From positions 1 through 35,763 of the forward strand of contig CALCIB010000027.1 in the NCBI GenBank assembly GCA_937907525.1: a DNA stretch of 35,763 nt, written 5' to 3'. The translations under genes were made by a program, and so were the position numbers. This DNA comes from an uncultured Planctomycetales bacterium. GTDB lineage: Bacteria > Planctomycetota > Planctomycetia > Isosphaerales > Isosphaeraceae. Below the pieces are notes generated by a model, which was not told the DNA's origin, made no database searches, and saw nothing but the letters and a program-made list of their open reading frames with translations. The first letter of the stretch is position 1. Every line of letters starts with the position of its first letter. This document shows, piece by piece, positions 24,181 to 32,827 of the stretch.

Positions 24181-25095
24181 ATGGGTCGATTTCAATCGCT
24201 CGTCCCCCGCTCCGGCGGGAACGTCTGGCACGCCGTCTTGGTCGCTCTGCGCGGCGTCGGGCAAATCATGTTCCAGGGGCACGCCGCCACCGGCGCGTTC
24301 TTCCTGGCCGGACTCGCGGCGTTGCAGAACCCGCCGGTCCTGATCGGGGCGGTGATGGGGGCGGCGATCGGGCCGATCTTCGCGGTCCTCGCCGGCTACG
24401 ACCGGGAGCATGTCGAGCAGGGGCTCTACGGGTTCAACTCGACGCTGGTCGGGCTGGCGATCCCGGTGTTCCTGTTGTCGTCGGATCCGCGGTCGTGGGT
24501 CGTCAACGCGCTCGGCTGCGTGCTGGCGACGGTGATCACGTGGCTGGGGCTCCGGTTCCTCAAGTTCCCGGCGTTCACCGGGCCGTTCGTGGTGGCGACC
24601 TGGATCACGCTCCTGGCCACCCACGGATTGATGGGGCATGCGTTCGACGTCCCGTCGTCGGAATTTCCGCTGGAGGAGGGGGGGTTTTTGGCGGAGGTGC
24701 TTCGGGGCGAGTCCGAGGTCATGCTGGGGGACAACCAGTTGACCGGGGCGTTGTTCCTGGTCGGGATCGCGATCAGCAATCCCTGGCATGCGTTCCTGGC
24801 GTTTTTGGGGTCGGTGATCGGCACCGGCATCGGCCACTACCACGGCGACCCGGCGAACAACCTGTCGGTGGGGATCTACGGCTACAACGGGGCGTTGGCG
24901 GCGGAGTCGCTGTCGCTGGCGAAGCCGGCCCTGGCGCTGCCGATCCTGGCGGCGGGGGTGTCGACCCTGCTGGTTGAGTATTTCCCCGGCAAGCTGGGGA
25001 TCCCGGCCTTGACGGCGCCGTTCGTGGCCGCGGCGTGGCTCGTGCTCTTGACGGTGTGGATCGAGCATCGGTTGTTCGGCAAGCGCGCGGAGTGA
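24181..25095 (+). CDS. Urea transporter (SLC14/UT family)
   Basis: 304 aa, about ten hydrophobic segments, inner membrane. The two internally repeated UT signature segments are visible: EQGLYGFNSTLVGLAIPVF in the first half and LSVGIYGYNGALAAESLSLA in the second, each opening a half-repeat. FPAFTGPFVVATWI and IPALTAPFVAAAWLV are the matching later strands of each half. The family forms channels that pass urea down its gradient. The upstream RBS is weak (GGAG 13 nt before the ATG). Downstream, ureA starts 31 bp after the stop, so the transporter leads the urease operon. Function is supported jointly by motifs and context. Confidence 0.93.
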   Translation: MGRFQSLVPRSGGNVWHAVLVALRGVGQIMFQGHAATGAFFLAGLAALQNPPVLIGAVMGAAIGPIFAVLAGYDREHVEQGLYGFNSTLVGLAIPVFLLSSDPRSWVVNALGCVLATVITWLGLRFLKFPAFTGPFVVATWITLLATHGLMGHAFDVPSSEFPLEEGGFLAEVLRGESEVMLGDNQLTGALFLVGIAISNPWHAFLAFLGSVIGTGIGHYHGDPANNLSVGIYGYNGALAAESLSLAKPALALPILAAGVSTLLVEYFPGKLGIPALTAPFVAAAWLVLLTVWIEHRLFGKRAE

Positions 25096-25126
25096 GTTCG
25101 GACACGTTGGACTACGGAGGAGACCC

Positions 25127-25429
25127 ATGCATCTGACTCCCGGCGAGATGGAGAAGTTGTTGATTCATCAACTCGCCCAGGTCGCCCAGCGGCGCAAGGA
25201 GAAGGGGCTGAAGCTCAACCATCCGGAGTCGATGGCGATCATCTGCGCCGCGGCCCTGGAGGGGGCGCGGGAGGGGAAGACCGTCGAGGACGTGATGAAG
25301 GAGGCCGCGACCGTCCTGACCAAGGGCGACGTCATGGACGGGGTGGCCGACATGATCCCGTTCGTCCAGGTGGAGGCGATCTTCACCGACGGCAGCCGGC
25401 TCGTGACGGTCCACGAACCGATCAAGTGA
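25127..25429 (+). CDS. ureA: Urease gamma subunit
   Basis: 100 aa, ATG after GGAGGAGA. Small structural subunit of the nickel urease that splits urea into ammonia and carbamate. The sequence is close to the family consensus: MHLTPGEMEKLLIHQLAQVA at the start, KLNHPESMAIICAAALEGAREGKTV in the middle, and DMIPFVQVEAIFTDGSRLVTVHEPI at the end. The length equals the usual ~100 aa. First urease gene, 22 bp before ureB. Confidence 0.98.
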   Translation: MHLTPGEMEKLLIHQLAQVAQRRKEKGLKLNHPESMAIICAAALEGAREGKTVEDVMKEAATVLTKGDVMDGVADMIPFVQVEAIFTDGSRLVTVHEPIK

Positions 25430-25451
25430 CCCTTGACCCGGGAGGAAGACC

Positions 25452-25934
25452 ATGGCCGATACCAAGAACCCGTCGGGCGATCCGGTCGACGTGGGTTGGA
25501 AGGCGCACCCGGACGCTCCCCGGCACGTGGCCGCCGGCGAGCCCCACGTCCCGGTGGGGGGCGTGGCCGTCGGGGACGGCGACGTCGAGCTGAACGAGGG
25601 ACGGCCGACGACCACGATGAAGGTCCGCAACACCGGCGACCGGCCGATCCAGGTCGGGTCGCACTTCCATTTCTTCGAGGTCAACCGCTACCTGGAGTTC
25701 GACCGCCTGAAGGCGTTCGGCCAGCGGCTGGACATCCCCGCCACCACCGCCATCCGGTTCGAGCCGGGCGACGAGAAGGAGGTGACGCTGGTGCCGTTCG
25801 GCGGCAAGCAGTTCTGCTACGGGTTCAACAACCTGGTCGACGGCTGGACCGGCGAGGGCCCGCACCACGACTACCGGCCCAACCGCGAGTCGGCCGTGAG
25901 GCATGCGAAGGAGCGGGGGTTCAAGGGCGCCTGA
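25452..25934 (+). CDS. ureB: Urease beta subunit, with N- and C-terminal extensions
   Basis: 160 aa, while the classical subunit has about 105. The family core runs from residue ~34 to ~130 (GGVAVGDGDVELNEGRPTTT, NTGDRPIQVGSHFHFFEVN, LDIPATTAIRFEPGDEKEV, FGGKQFCYGFNNLV). About 30 residues precede it (MADTKNPSGDPVDVGWKAHP...) and about 30 follow it (HHDYRPNRESAVRHAKERGF). The ATG with GGGAGGAAGA supports the long N-terminus. I recall similar C-terminal tails in other bacterial UreB proteins, so the extension is probably ancestral rather than an error. 15 bp separate it from ureC. Confidence 0.96.
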   Translation: MADTKNPSGDPVDVGWKAHPDAPRHVAAGEPHVPVGGVAVGDGDVELNEGRPTTTMKVRNTGDRPIQVGSHFHFFEVNRYLEFDRLKAFGQRLDIPATTAIRFEPGDEKEVTLVPFGGKQFCYGFNNLVDGWTGEGPHHDYRPNRESAVRHAKERGFKGA

Positions 25935-25949
25935 CCAGGGGGGATTTCC

Positions 25950-27668
25950 ATGTCGAAGATTTCACGCAAGGAATACGCCGACCTGTTCGGGCCGACCACC
26001 GGCGACAAGATCCGCCTGGGCGACAGCGACCTGTACGTCGAGATCGAGCGCGACCTCCGCGAGTACGGCGACGAGCTGGTCTGCGGCGGCGGCAAGACGC
26101 TTCGCGACGGGATGGGGTCGGACAACAAGCTGACCCAGGAGGCCGGCTGCCTCGACCTGGTGATCACCAACGTCACCATCCTCGACCCGCTCTTGGGCGT
26201 GGTGAAGGCCGACGTCGGGATCCGCGACGGCCGGATCGTCGGCGTCGGCAAGGCGGGCAACCCCAGCACCATGCGGGGCGTCACCCCGGGGCTGGCGACC
26301 GGCACCGCGACCGACGCGATCACCGGCGAGCATCTGATCCTCACCGCCGCCGGGATGGACACCCACGTCCATTACATCTGCCCGCAGCAGGTCTGGGAGG
26401 CCCTCTCCAACGGCTTCACCACCCTCTGGGGCGGCGGCATCGGCCCCTCCGACGGCACCAACGGCGTCACCTCCACCAATGGCCCCTGGAACCTGGAGAT
26501 GATGCTCCGGGCCGTCGAGGGGCTCCCCTTGAACTTCGGCTTCCAGGGCAAGGGGAACTGCAGTTCCCCCGCGCCCCTGGTCGAACAGCTTCGCGCCGGC
26601 GCCGCCGGCTTCAAGATCCACGAGGACTACGGGACCACCCCCGCGGCGATCCGGTCGTGCCTCTCGGTCGCCGACGAGTACGACGTCAGCGTCGCCGTCC
26701 ACACCGACACGCTCAACGAGTCGGGGTTCGTGGAGGACACGATCGCCGCCTTCGACGGCCGGACGATCCACACCTACCACTCCGAGGGCGCCGGCGGCGG
26801 CCACGCGCCCGACCTCCTGAAGGTCGTCGGCCAGCCCAACGTCATGCCCAGCTCGACCAACCCGACGCTCCCCGTCGGCGTCAACTCGGTCGCCGAGCTG
26901 TTCGACATGATCATGGTCTGCCACAACCTCAACCCCAAGATCCCCTCCGACGTCGCCTTCGCCGAGAGCCGGGTCCGGGCCGAAACCATCGTCGCCGAGA
27001 GCGTGCTGCACGACATGGGCGCCATCTCCATGATCGGCAGCGACTCCCAGGCCATGGGCCGCATCGGCGAGAGCTTCCGCCGCTCCTTCCAGACGGCCCA
27101 CCTCATGAAGCAGGCCCGCGGCCCGCTCCCGGAGGACTCCGCCGGCAACGACAACTTCCGGGTCCTCCGCTACCTCGCCAAGGTGACGATCAATCCCGCC
27201 ATCACCGCCGGGATCTCCGAACACCTGGGCTCGATCGCCCCCGGCAAGATGGCCGACCTGGTCCTCTGGGCGCCGGAGTTCTTCGCCGCCAAGCCCAAGA
27301 TGGTCATCAAGGGCGGCTTCATCGTCTGGGCCAACATGGGCGACCCCAACGCCTCGCTCCCCACCCCCCAGCCGATGTTCTACCGCCCCATGTTCGGCGC
27401 CTACGGCTCGGCCCTGGCCAAGACCTGCACCACCTTCGTCTCCCGCGCCGCCTACGACCGCGACGTGAAGGCGAAGTACGGCCTGCAGCGCGACGTCAAG
27501 CCCGTCACGCACACCCGGATCCTGACCAAGCGGCACATGGTCCGCAACGGCTACGTGCCGAACATCGACGTCAACCCGGAGACCTTCGCCGTGACCGTCG
27601 ACGGCGAACACCTGACGGTCAAGCCCCCCAAGACGATCTCGCTCAACCAGCTTTACTACTTCTGCTGA
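25950..27668 (+). CDS. ureC: Urease alpha (catalytic) subunit
   Basis: 572 aa, the usual length. All nickel-centre residues are seen, offset by five from K. aerogenes numbering: His139 and His141 in GMDTHVHYICPQ, the lysine to be carbamylated Lys222 and His224 in GFKIHEDYG, His251 in AVHTDTLNESG, His277 in GGHAPD and Asp365 in IGSDSQAMGR. The mobile flap reads MVCHNLNPKIPSDVAFAESR, keeping the Cys and the catalytic His, with Asn in place of the second His. It forms the (UreABC)3 enzyme in the cytoplasm. The full set of ligands predicts an active enzyme once nickel is inserted by UreD-F-G and UreE. Confidence 0.98.
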   Translation: MSKISRKEYADLFGPTTGDKIRLGDSDLYVEIERDLREYGDELVCGGGKTLRDGMGSDNKLTQEAGCLDLVITNVTILDPLLGVVKADVGIRDGRIVGVGKAGNPSTMRGVTPGLATGTATDAITGEHLILTAAGMDTHVHYICPQQVWEALSNGFTTLWGGGIGPSDGTNGVTSTNGPWNLEMMLRAVEGLPLNFGFQGKGNCSSPAPLVEQLRAGAAGFKIHEDYGTTPAAIRSCLSVADEYDVSVAVHTDTLNESGFVEDTIAAFDGRTIHTYHSEGAGGGHAPDLLKVVGQPNVMPSSTNPTLPVGVNSVAELFDMIMVCHNLNPKIPSDVAFAESRVRAETIVAESVLHDMGAISMIGSDSQAMGRIGESFRRSFQTAHLMKQARGPLPEDSAGNDNFRVLRYLAKVTINPAITAGISEHLGSIAPGKMADLVLWAPEFFAAKPKMVIKGGFIVWANMGDPNASLPTPQPMFYRPMFGAYGSALAKTCTTFVSRAAYDRDVKAKYGLQRDVKPVTHTRILTKRHMVRNGYVPNIDVNPETFAVTVDGEHLTVKPPKTISLNQLYYFC

Positions 27669-27693
27669 GCCCGCGGGAACGACGGAGGCGGCC

Positions 27694-28269
27694 GTGATCC
27701 TCATCGAAAAAACCCTGGGCAACGCCGGCGACCCGGCGTGGTCCAAGCAGTTGGAGGGGGCCGAGATCGACCCCCTCGACCTCGACCAGTGGCAGGCCCA
27801 GAAGAACCGCTTCCGTCGCAAGACGGCGGCGGGCGTCGAACTGGCCGTGGCCCTGGGACGCAACGCGCACTTGCGCGACGGCGACGTCCTGGTCTGGGAC
27901 GAACCGGCCAGAAAGGCCGTCGTCGCCCGCGTGAGCCTGAAGGAGGTCATGGTCCTGCGGTTCGACGCCCTTCTGGGACGTCGGCCGGCGGACCTGGCCC
28001 GCGCCTGCATCGAACTGGGCCACGCGCTGGGCAACCAGCACTGGCCGGCCGTCGTCAAGGGAGACGCCGTGTACGTCCCCCTGACCGTCGACCGCAAGGT
28101 GATGGCCTCGGTGATGCGGACCCACGCCTTCGAGGGCGTCACCTGCGATTTCATTCCGGGATCGGAAGTCATCCCCTACCTGGCCCCGCACGAGACCCGC
28201 CGGCTCTTCGGCGGCGCCGACGCGACGCCCCACTCGCACGCCGCGGCGCTTCTGAAAGACGAGGAGTGA
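27694..28269 (+). CDS. ureE: Urease nickel-delivery chaperone
   Basis: 191 aa with a GTG start preceded by GGAGG at 27684-27688. UreE binds nickel and hands it to UreG. The N-terminal peptide-binding domain (residues ~1-90) is followed by the metal-binding domain with RACIELGHALGNQHWPAV, where the family has a YHLGNRH-like stretch with the metal-binding His, and with VMRTHAFEGVTCDFIPGSE. The C-terminus (GADATPHSHAAALLKDEE) has only two His and no long His tail, so it would not serve as a nickel store. Longer than E. coli-type UreE by about 30 residues. Third position of the accessory genes is normal for ureABCEFGD order. Confidence 0.94.
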   Translation: MILIEKTLGNAGDPAWSKQLEGAEIDPLDLDQWQAQKNRFRRKTAAGVELAVALGRNAHLRDGDVLVWDEPARKAVVARVSLKEVMVLRFDALLGRRPADLARACIELGHALGNQHWPAVVKGDAVYVPLTVDRKVMASVMRTHAFEGVTCDFIPGSEVIPYLAPHETRRLFGGADATPHSHAAALLKDEE

Positions 28270-28335
28270 GCCGGTCGGGCCGAAGACGAAACCGAAACCT
28301 CGCGAACCCACGACCGCCGAACCCGAGGGGGACGC

Positions 28336-29028
28336 ATGGCGACGATCTCCGAATTGACGCGCGTCCTCCAGTTCGGCGACTCGCTGCTGCCGATCGGGGC
28401 GTTCTCGTTCTCCAACGGCCTGGAGTCGGCCGTGCAGGGCGGCGTCGTCCGCGACGTCGCGTCGCTGCGCGAGTTCGTCCTCGCGGCCGTCGAGCAATCG
28501 GCCAACGCCGACGGCCTGGCGCTTCTGGCGGCCCACCGCGCCGCCGCCGCCGGCGACGCGCCGGGGATCGACCGCGCCGACCGCGCCGTGATCGAGCGCA
28601 AGCTCAACGAGGAGATGCGGACCATGACCCTGCGCATGGGCCGCAAGCTCGCCGAGCTGGCCGAGCGCCTCCTCGGCCGCTCGACCGCCTCGGCCTCCTG
28701 GCTCGACCGGATCAAGGCGGGCGCGACGCCGGGAACCCTGCCGACGGCCCAGGCCCTCGTCTTCGCCGACCTCGGCCTCTCGGAACGCGACGCCTTCGCC
28801 GTGCATCAGTACGGCGTCGCCACCATGATGATCAACGCCGCCTTGCGACTGATGAGGATCCACTACCTGGACGTCCAGGCGATCCTGTTCGAGGCCAACG
28901 GCCTCGCCGAACCCTCCTACGCGCGGGCGGCGGCGCTGGGGCTCGACGACATGTACGCCTTCGCGCCGGAGTACGACGTCCTGGCGTCGCTGCACGTCCA
29001 GGCGCACGTCCGCATGTTCATGAATTGA
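28336..29028 (+). CDS. ureF: Urease accessory protein UreF
   Basis: 230 aa, ATG preceded by GAGGGGGA. All-helical protein that, with UreD and UreG, forms the complex that loads nickel into apo-urease. Family opening seen: VLQFGDSLLPIGAFSFSNGLES (residues ~9-30). The conserved C-terminal part (LHVQAHVRMFMN) is also recognisable. It ends 11 bp before ureG. Confidence 0.95.
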   Translation: MATISELTRVLQFGDSLLPIGAFSFSNGLESAVQGGVVRDVASLREFVLAAVEQSANADGLALLAAHRAAAAGDAPGIDRADRAVIERKLNEEMRTMTLRMGRKLAELAERLLGRSTASASWLDRIKAGATPGTLPTAQALVFADLGLSERDAFAVHQYGVATMMINAALRLMRIHYLDVQAILFEANGLAEPSYARAAALGLDDMYAFAPEYDVLASLHVQAHVRMFMN

Positions 29029-29039
29029 GGCTCGCGCCC

Positions 29040-29684
29040 ATGGCCAAGAACGTAACCCGGATCGGCGTCGGCGGTCCCGTCGGATCGGGGAAGACCGCCA
29101 CGATCGAGGCGATCACCCCCAAGCTTTTGGATCTCGGCGTCAAGGTCCTGATCATCACCAACGACGTCGTCACCACCGAGGACGCCAAGCACGTCCAGCG
29201 GACGCTCAAGGGGGTGCTGGTCGAGGAGCGGATCATCGGCGTGGAGACCGGGGCCTGCCCGCACACCGCGGTGCGCGAGGACCCCAGCATGAACATCGCC
29301 GCCGTCGAGGAGATGGAGGAACGCTTCCCCGACGCCGACGTCCTCTTGCTGGAAAGCGGCGGCGACAACCTCACGCTGACTTTCAGCCCCGCGCTGGTCG
29401 ACTTCTTCATCTACGTCATCGACGTCGCCGCCGGCGACAAGATCCCGCGCAAGAACGGCCCCGGCATCGCCCAGTCGGACATCCTGGTCATCAACAAGAC
29501 CGACCTGGCCCCCTACGTCGGCGCCAGCCTGGAAGTCATGGACCGCGACTCCAAGGCCATGCGCGGCGACAAACCCTACGTCTTCACCAACTGCAAGACC
29601 GGCGAGGGCCTCGACCGCTTGGTCGAACTCATTCGCGACAACGTCCTCTTCGATTTGAACCTGAAGACGAAGGCCTCCTCGTGA
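29040..29684 (+). CDS. ureG: Urease accessory GTPase UreG
   Basis: 214 aa from the ATG at 29040, in a frame that runs open from far upstream. SIMIBI-class GTPase. P-loop GPVGSGKT at residues 12-19, the CPH nickel-binding motif in ETGACPHTAVREDPSMN, LLLESGGDNLTLTFSP, and NKTDLAPYVGA for guanine recognition. There is no His-rich N-terminal extension. GTP hydrolysis drives nickel transfer from UreE to urease. Its stop overlaps the start of ureD (GTGA). Confidence 0.97.
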   Translation: MAKNVTRIGVGGPVGSGKTATIEAITPKLLDLGVKVLIITNDVVTTEDAKHVQRTLKGVLVEERIIGVETGACPHTAVREDPSMNIAAVEEMEERFPDADVLLLESGGDNLTLTFSPALVDFFIYVIDVAAGDKIPRKNGPGIAQSDILVINKTDLAPYVGASLEVMDRDSKAMRGDKPYVFTNCKTGEGLDRLVELIRDNVLFDLNLKTKASS

Positions 29685-30595
29685 ACCTCGCGCCGACCCC
29701 CCACGAACTGCTGCCGTATCTCGACGAACCGCCGCAACACCCCGTCGGCGGCTTCGGCAAGGTGCCGATGCTCCGCCTTCGGTTCGAACGCCGCGGCGAA
29801 CGCTCGATCCTGGCGAGCATGGAACGGCGCGCCCCGCTTTTGGTGTTGAAGACCCTCTACTGCGACGAGGGGATGCCGGAACTGCCGGTCGTCTACGTCA
29901 TCTCCAACTCCGGCGGGATTCTTCAGGGCGACCGCTACACGATGGACTTCGCCGTCGCCGCCGACGCCTTCGCCCACGTCACGTCGCAGTCCGCCACCAA
30001 GATCCACGAGATGGATGTCAACCACGCCTCCCAGATCCAGACGATCACCCTGGAGGACGGGGCGTACCTCGAGTACCTGCCGGAGCCCGTCATCCCGTTC
30101 GCCCGCTCGCGGTTCCTGATGCGCACCGACGTCGAGATCGCCCCCTCCGCCACCCTCCTCTACGGCGAGATCCTGATGGCGGGCCGGAAATACTACGGCG
30201 AGGGCGAACTCTTCAAGTTCGACGTCTACTCCTGCGCCGTGCATGCCAAACGGCCCGACGGCTCGCCCCTGTTCGTCGAGAAGTACTTGATCGAGCCGGC
30301 CCGCTCCGCGGTCGCTCGGGCGGGCGTGATGGGGGATTACCACGTCTACGGCAACGTCCTCTTGCTGACCCCGCCGGCCGTCGCCGACGCCGTCGCCGCG
30401 CGGGCCGTTACCGGCTGGAACCGCGGAGAAGGCTGGGCGGCGGGCGTCAGCCGGCTCCCTAACTCCGCCGGGCTGATCTACAAAATCCTCGCGCGGGAGT
30501 CGGAGCCCGTCCGCCAGATGGTCCGCGACTTCTGGACCGTCGTCCGCGCCGAGGCCGTCGGCCGACCGGTCCATCGCAAGTTCCCCTGGCGTTGA
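29681..30595 (+). CDS. ureD: Urease accessory protein UreD (UreH)
   Basis: 304 aa, GTG start overlapping the ureG stop by 4 nt (GTGA), so translation is coupled. UreD is the platform that binds apo-urease and holds UreF and UreG. Seen: VVYVISNSGGILQGDRYTMD (family GG-GDR motif), TSQSATKIHEMD (the SQ-atK-y motif), LEYLPEPVIPFARSRF (the LEYLPEP motif) and YGEILMAGRKYYGE. The N-terminus MNLAPTPHELLPYLDEPPQH is slightly longer than usual. Last gene of the operon; two GC-rich hairpins follow. Confidence 0.96.
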   Translation: MNLAPTPHELLPYLDEPPQHPVGGFGKVPMLRLRFERRGERSILASMERRAPLLVLKTLYCDEGMPELPVVYVISNSGGILQGDRYTMDFAVAADAFAHVTSQSATKIHEMDVNHASQIQTITLEDGAYLEYLPEPVIPFARSRFLMRTDVEIAPSATLLYGEILMAGRKYYGEGELFKFDVYSCAVHAKRPDGSPLFVEKYLIEPARSAVARAGVMGDYHVYGNVLLLTPPAVADAVAARAVTGWNRGEGWAAGVSRLPNSAGLIYKILARESEPVRQMVRDFWTVVRAEAVGRPVHRKFPWR

Positions 30596-30607
30596 GGCGA
30601 CGCGAAC

Positions 30608-30699
30608 CCTCCGGCCCGGCTTCGCGTCCGGCCGGAGGTCCGCATGCCGCTCGTTGAGATCCTGGACGTGCTTCGCGCGGGCGTCGCGCCCGCGCGAAA
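30608..30699. terminator. Two GC hairpins between convergent ureD and SDR genes
   Basis: CCTCCGGCC (30608-30616) pairs with GGCCGGAGG (30630-30638). TTCGCGCGGGC (30672-30682) pairs exactly with GCCCGCGCGAA (30688-30698) around a GTCGC loop. They lie in the 116-bp gap between two gene ends, so a bidirectional terminator is likely, although no T run follows either on either strand. Confidence 0.5.
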
Positions 30700-30711
30700 G
30701 CGTCCGTGACG

Positions 30712-31479
30712 TCAGAGGGTCGCCAGGTAGCCGCCGTCGACCGGCAGGGCGATCCCGGTGACGTAGTCGCTGGCGGGGCTGGCGAGGAAGACCGCGGCGC
30801 CGGCCATGTCGGCGGGCTGGGCCCAGCGGCCCTGGGCGATCCGGGCCAGCACGCGCTCGTGCAGGCCCGGCACCTGCTCGCGCGCGGCGATGGTCATCTC
30901 GGTGTCGAACCAGCCGGGAAGGATGGCGTTGACCTGGATGCCGTCGGCCGCCCACGCCAGGGCGAGGCTCTTGGTGAGCTGGACGATCCCTCCCTTGGTC
31001 GCCGCGTAGGCCGCGGCGAACGACGAGCCGAAGACCGACGTCATGCTCCCGGTGTTGACGATCTTCCCGCCCCCCTGCCGCTTCATCCAGGGGTAAACCG
31101 CCTTCGACGCCATGAACGCCGAGGTCAGGTTGGCGGCCAGCACCTCGTTCCACTCGTCGAGCGTGAAGTCCTGCGGCGCGTGGCGGATGTTGATGCCGGC
31201 GTTGTTGAACAGGGCGTCGACGCGGCCGAACCGCGCGGCGGCCTCGGCGACGGCCCGCTCGACCTCCTCGGGCTTGCTCAAATCGGCGACGACGGCCAGG
31301 GCCCCGGCCCTGGACTTGCTTTCGATCTCGGCGGCGGCCTTCCGGGTCTTCTCCGGGTTGCGGCCCACCACGGCGACCGACGCGCCGGCCTCGGCGAGCC
31401 CCAGGGCCATCCCCAGGCCGATGCCGCCGTTGCCCCCGGTGACGATCGCGGTCTTTCCCGACAGGTCGAACAGGCTCAA
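30712..31479 (-). CDS. Short-chain dehydrogenase/reductase, gluconate-5-dehydrogenase/KduD-like
   Basis: 255 aa. TTG start with GGGAG upstream; no in-frame ATG gives the full N-terminus. Classical SDR: TGGNGGIG nucleotide motif (residues 14-21), NNAGI, a Ser in NTGSMTSVFG, the YxxxK pair in YAATKGGIVQLTKSLA, and the PGWFDTEM segment. The C-terminus ends DYVTGIALPVDGGYLATL. It is a cytoplasmic NAD(P)-dependent oxidoreductase. The length and motifs resemble gluconate 5-dehydrogenase and 2-deoxy-D-gluconate 3-dehydrogenase, but SDR substrates cannot be told from sequence alone. It is convergent with ureD and divergent from the M29 aminopeptidase (216 bp between starts). Confidence 0.88.
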   Translation of the reverse strand: MSLFDLSGKTAIVTGGNGGIGLGMALGLAEAGASVAVVGRNPEKTRKAAAEIESKSRAGALAVVADLSKPEEVERAVAEAAARFGRVDALFNNAGINIRHAPQDFTLDEWNEVLAANLTSAFMASKAVYPWMKRQGGGKIVNTGSMTSVFGSSFAAAYAATKGGIVQLTKSLALAWAADGIQVNAILPGWFDTEMTIAAREQVPGLHERVLARIAQGRWAQPADMAGAAVFLASPASDYVTGIALPVDGGYLATL

Positions 31480-31695
31480 GGCACGCTCCCTTTCCCGACC
31501 GCCCCGGCGGTTCGAACCGGGCCTCGCCGGCCGTCGGACGTCTTGCCGCCGCGGCGCGAAGGTAGGATCATGGTGGCGGGGCCCTCGGCTCGGCCACCCG
31601 CCCCGCTTTCTACGTTCAGGCTATACGACGCGCCGTTCGCGGGCAAGCGGGCCGACGCCCGCCGTCGCGAACCGCGCCCTCGGAGATCCGCCGCG

Positions 31696-32811
31696 ATGCC
31701 CGACCCGCGCTGGGAGACCCTGGCCGACATCCTCATCGACCACTCCGTCCGCCTCCAGGCCGGCGAGACCCTCTTGATCGAGTGCTTCGACCCGGCCGAC
31801 ACGACCCTGCCGCGGCTATTGGTCCGCAAGGCGGCCGAGCGCGGCGGGCTCGCGCTGGTGGAGACCCGCGACGCCCGCGTCGTCCGCGAGCTGGTCCTTC
31901 GCGGCTCCCAGGAGGCCGTCGAGAAGTGGGGCCGGATCGACGCCGCCCGCATGGAGCAAGCCCAGGCGTACATCGGCCTTCGCGGCGCCTGGAACATCAG
32001 CGAGATGGCCGACGTCCCCGCCGATAAGCTCGACGTCTACAACACCCTCTACCAGAAGCCCGTCCACTTCGAGCGCCGGGTGCCGCATACCAAGTGGTGC
32101 GTGCTGCGGCTCCCCAACGCCAGCATGGCCCAGCAGGCCGGCACGGGCACCGAGGCGTTCGAGGACTTCTACTTCGACGTCTGCACCCTCGACTACGCCA
32201 GGATGGCGAACGACCTGAAGCCGCTGACGGCCCGGATGGAGGCCGCCCGCGAGGTTCGAATCACCGCGCCGGACACCGACTTGACGTTCTCGATCGCCGG
32301 CATCCCGGTGGTGCCGTGCTTCGGAACGATGAACATTCCCGACGGCGAGGTCTTCACCGCCCCGGTTCGCGATTCGATCAACGGCCACGTCCGGTTCAAC
32401 GCCCCCACCATTTATCAGGGCGCCTCCTTCGACGGCGTCCGCCTGGAGTTCCGCGACGGCAAGGTCGTGAAGGCCGATTGCGCCGGGGGCGACGCCGAGA
32501 AGCTCGGCCGGATCCTCGACGCCGACGATGGCGCCCGCTTCGTCGGCGAATGGTCGATCGGCTGCAACCCGCGGATCCTCAAGCCGATGCGCGACATCCT
32601 CTTCGACGAGAAGATCGCCGGCAGCTTCCACCTCACCCCCGGCAACGCCTACGACGAGGCCGACAACGGCAACCGCTCCAAGATCCACTGGGACCTCGTG
32701 CAGATCCAGCGCCCCGAGTACGGCGGCGGGACGATCGCCTTCGACGGCGTTCCGATCCGCGTCGACGGCCGGTTCGTCATCGACGACCTCAAGCCGCTGG
32801 ACGCGGGCTGA
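31696..32811 (+). CDS. Aminopeptidase, M29 family (AmpS/PepS-like)
   Basis: 371 aa from the ATG at 31696 with GGAG 10 nt upstream; the frame is open far upstream but overlaps the divergent SDR gene. M29 enzymes are two-metal aminopeptidases that release N-terminal residues. Expected metal and catalytic residues are seen: Glu in IPDGEVFTAP, Glu in GEWSIGCNP, His in GSFHLTPGNAYDE and the His/Asp pair in KIHWDLVQIQ. It starts with MPDPRWETLADILIDHSVRL, typical of the family, and the length matches. There is no signal peptide, so it is cytoplasmic. It is convergent with the histidine kinase gene (16 bp between stops). Confidence 0.9.
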   Translation: MPDPRWETLADILIDHSVRLQAGETLLIECFDPADTTLPRLLVRKAAERGGLALVETRDARVVRELVLRGSQEAVEKWGRIDAARMEQAQAYIGLRGAWNISEMADVPADKLDVYNTLYQKPVHFERRVPHTKWCVLRLPNASMAQQAGTGTEAFEDFYFDVCTLDYARMANDLKPLTARMEAAREVRITAPDTDLTFSIAGIPVVPCFGTMNIPDGEVFTAPVRDSINGHVRFNAPTIYQGASFDGVRLEFRDGKVVKADCAGGDAEKLGRILDADDGARFVGEWSIGCNPRILKPMRDILFDEKIAGSFHLTPGNAYDEADNGNRSKIHWDLVQIQRPEYGGGTIAFDGVPIRVDGRFVIDDLKPLDAG

Positions 32812-32827
32812 GCGGTTCGCGCGGCGA

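Noticed and set aside
24226..24232. TGGCACG, resembling a sigma54 -24 element
   Set aside because: It lies inside the urea transporter coding sequence and no TTGC is found at the right -12 distance.
26927..26935. Second His of the urease flap replaced by Asn (VCHN)
   Set aside because: The catalytic His is kept, and I recall CHNLNP flaps in other active bacterial ureases, so it is a clade variant and not a defect.
30706..31695. Long upstream part of the M29 aminopeptidase frame
   Set aside because: It runs antisense through the SDR gene; the family N-terminus begins at 31696.
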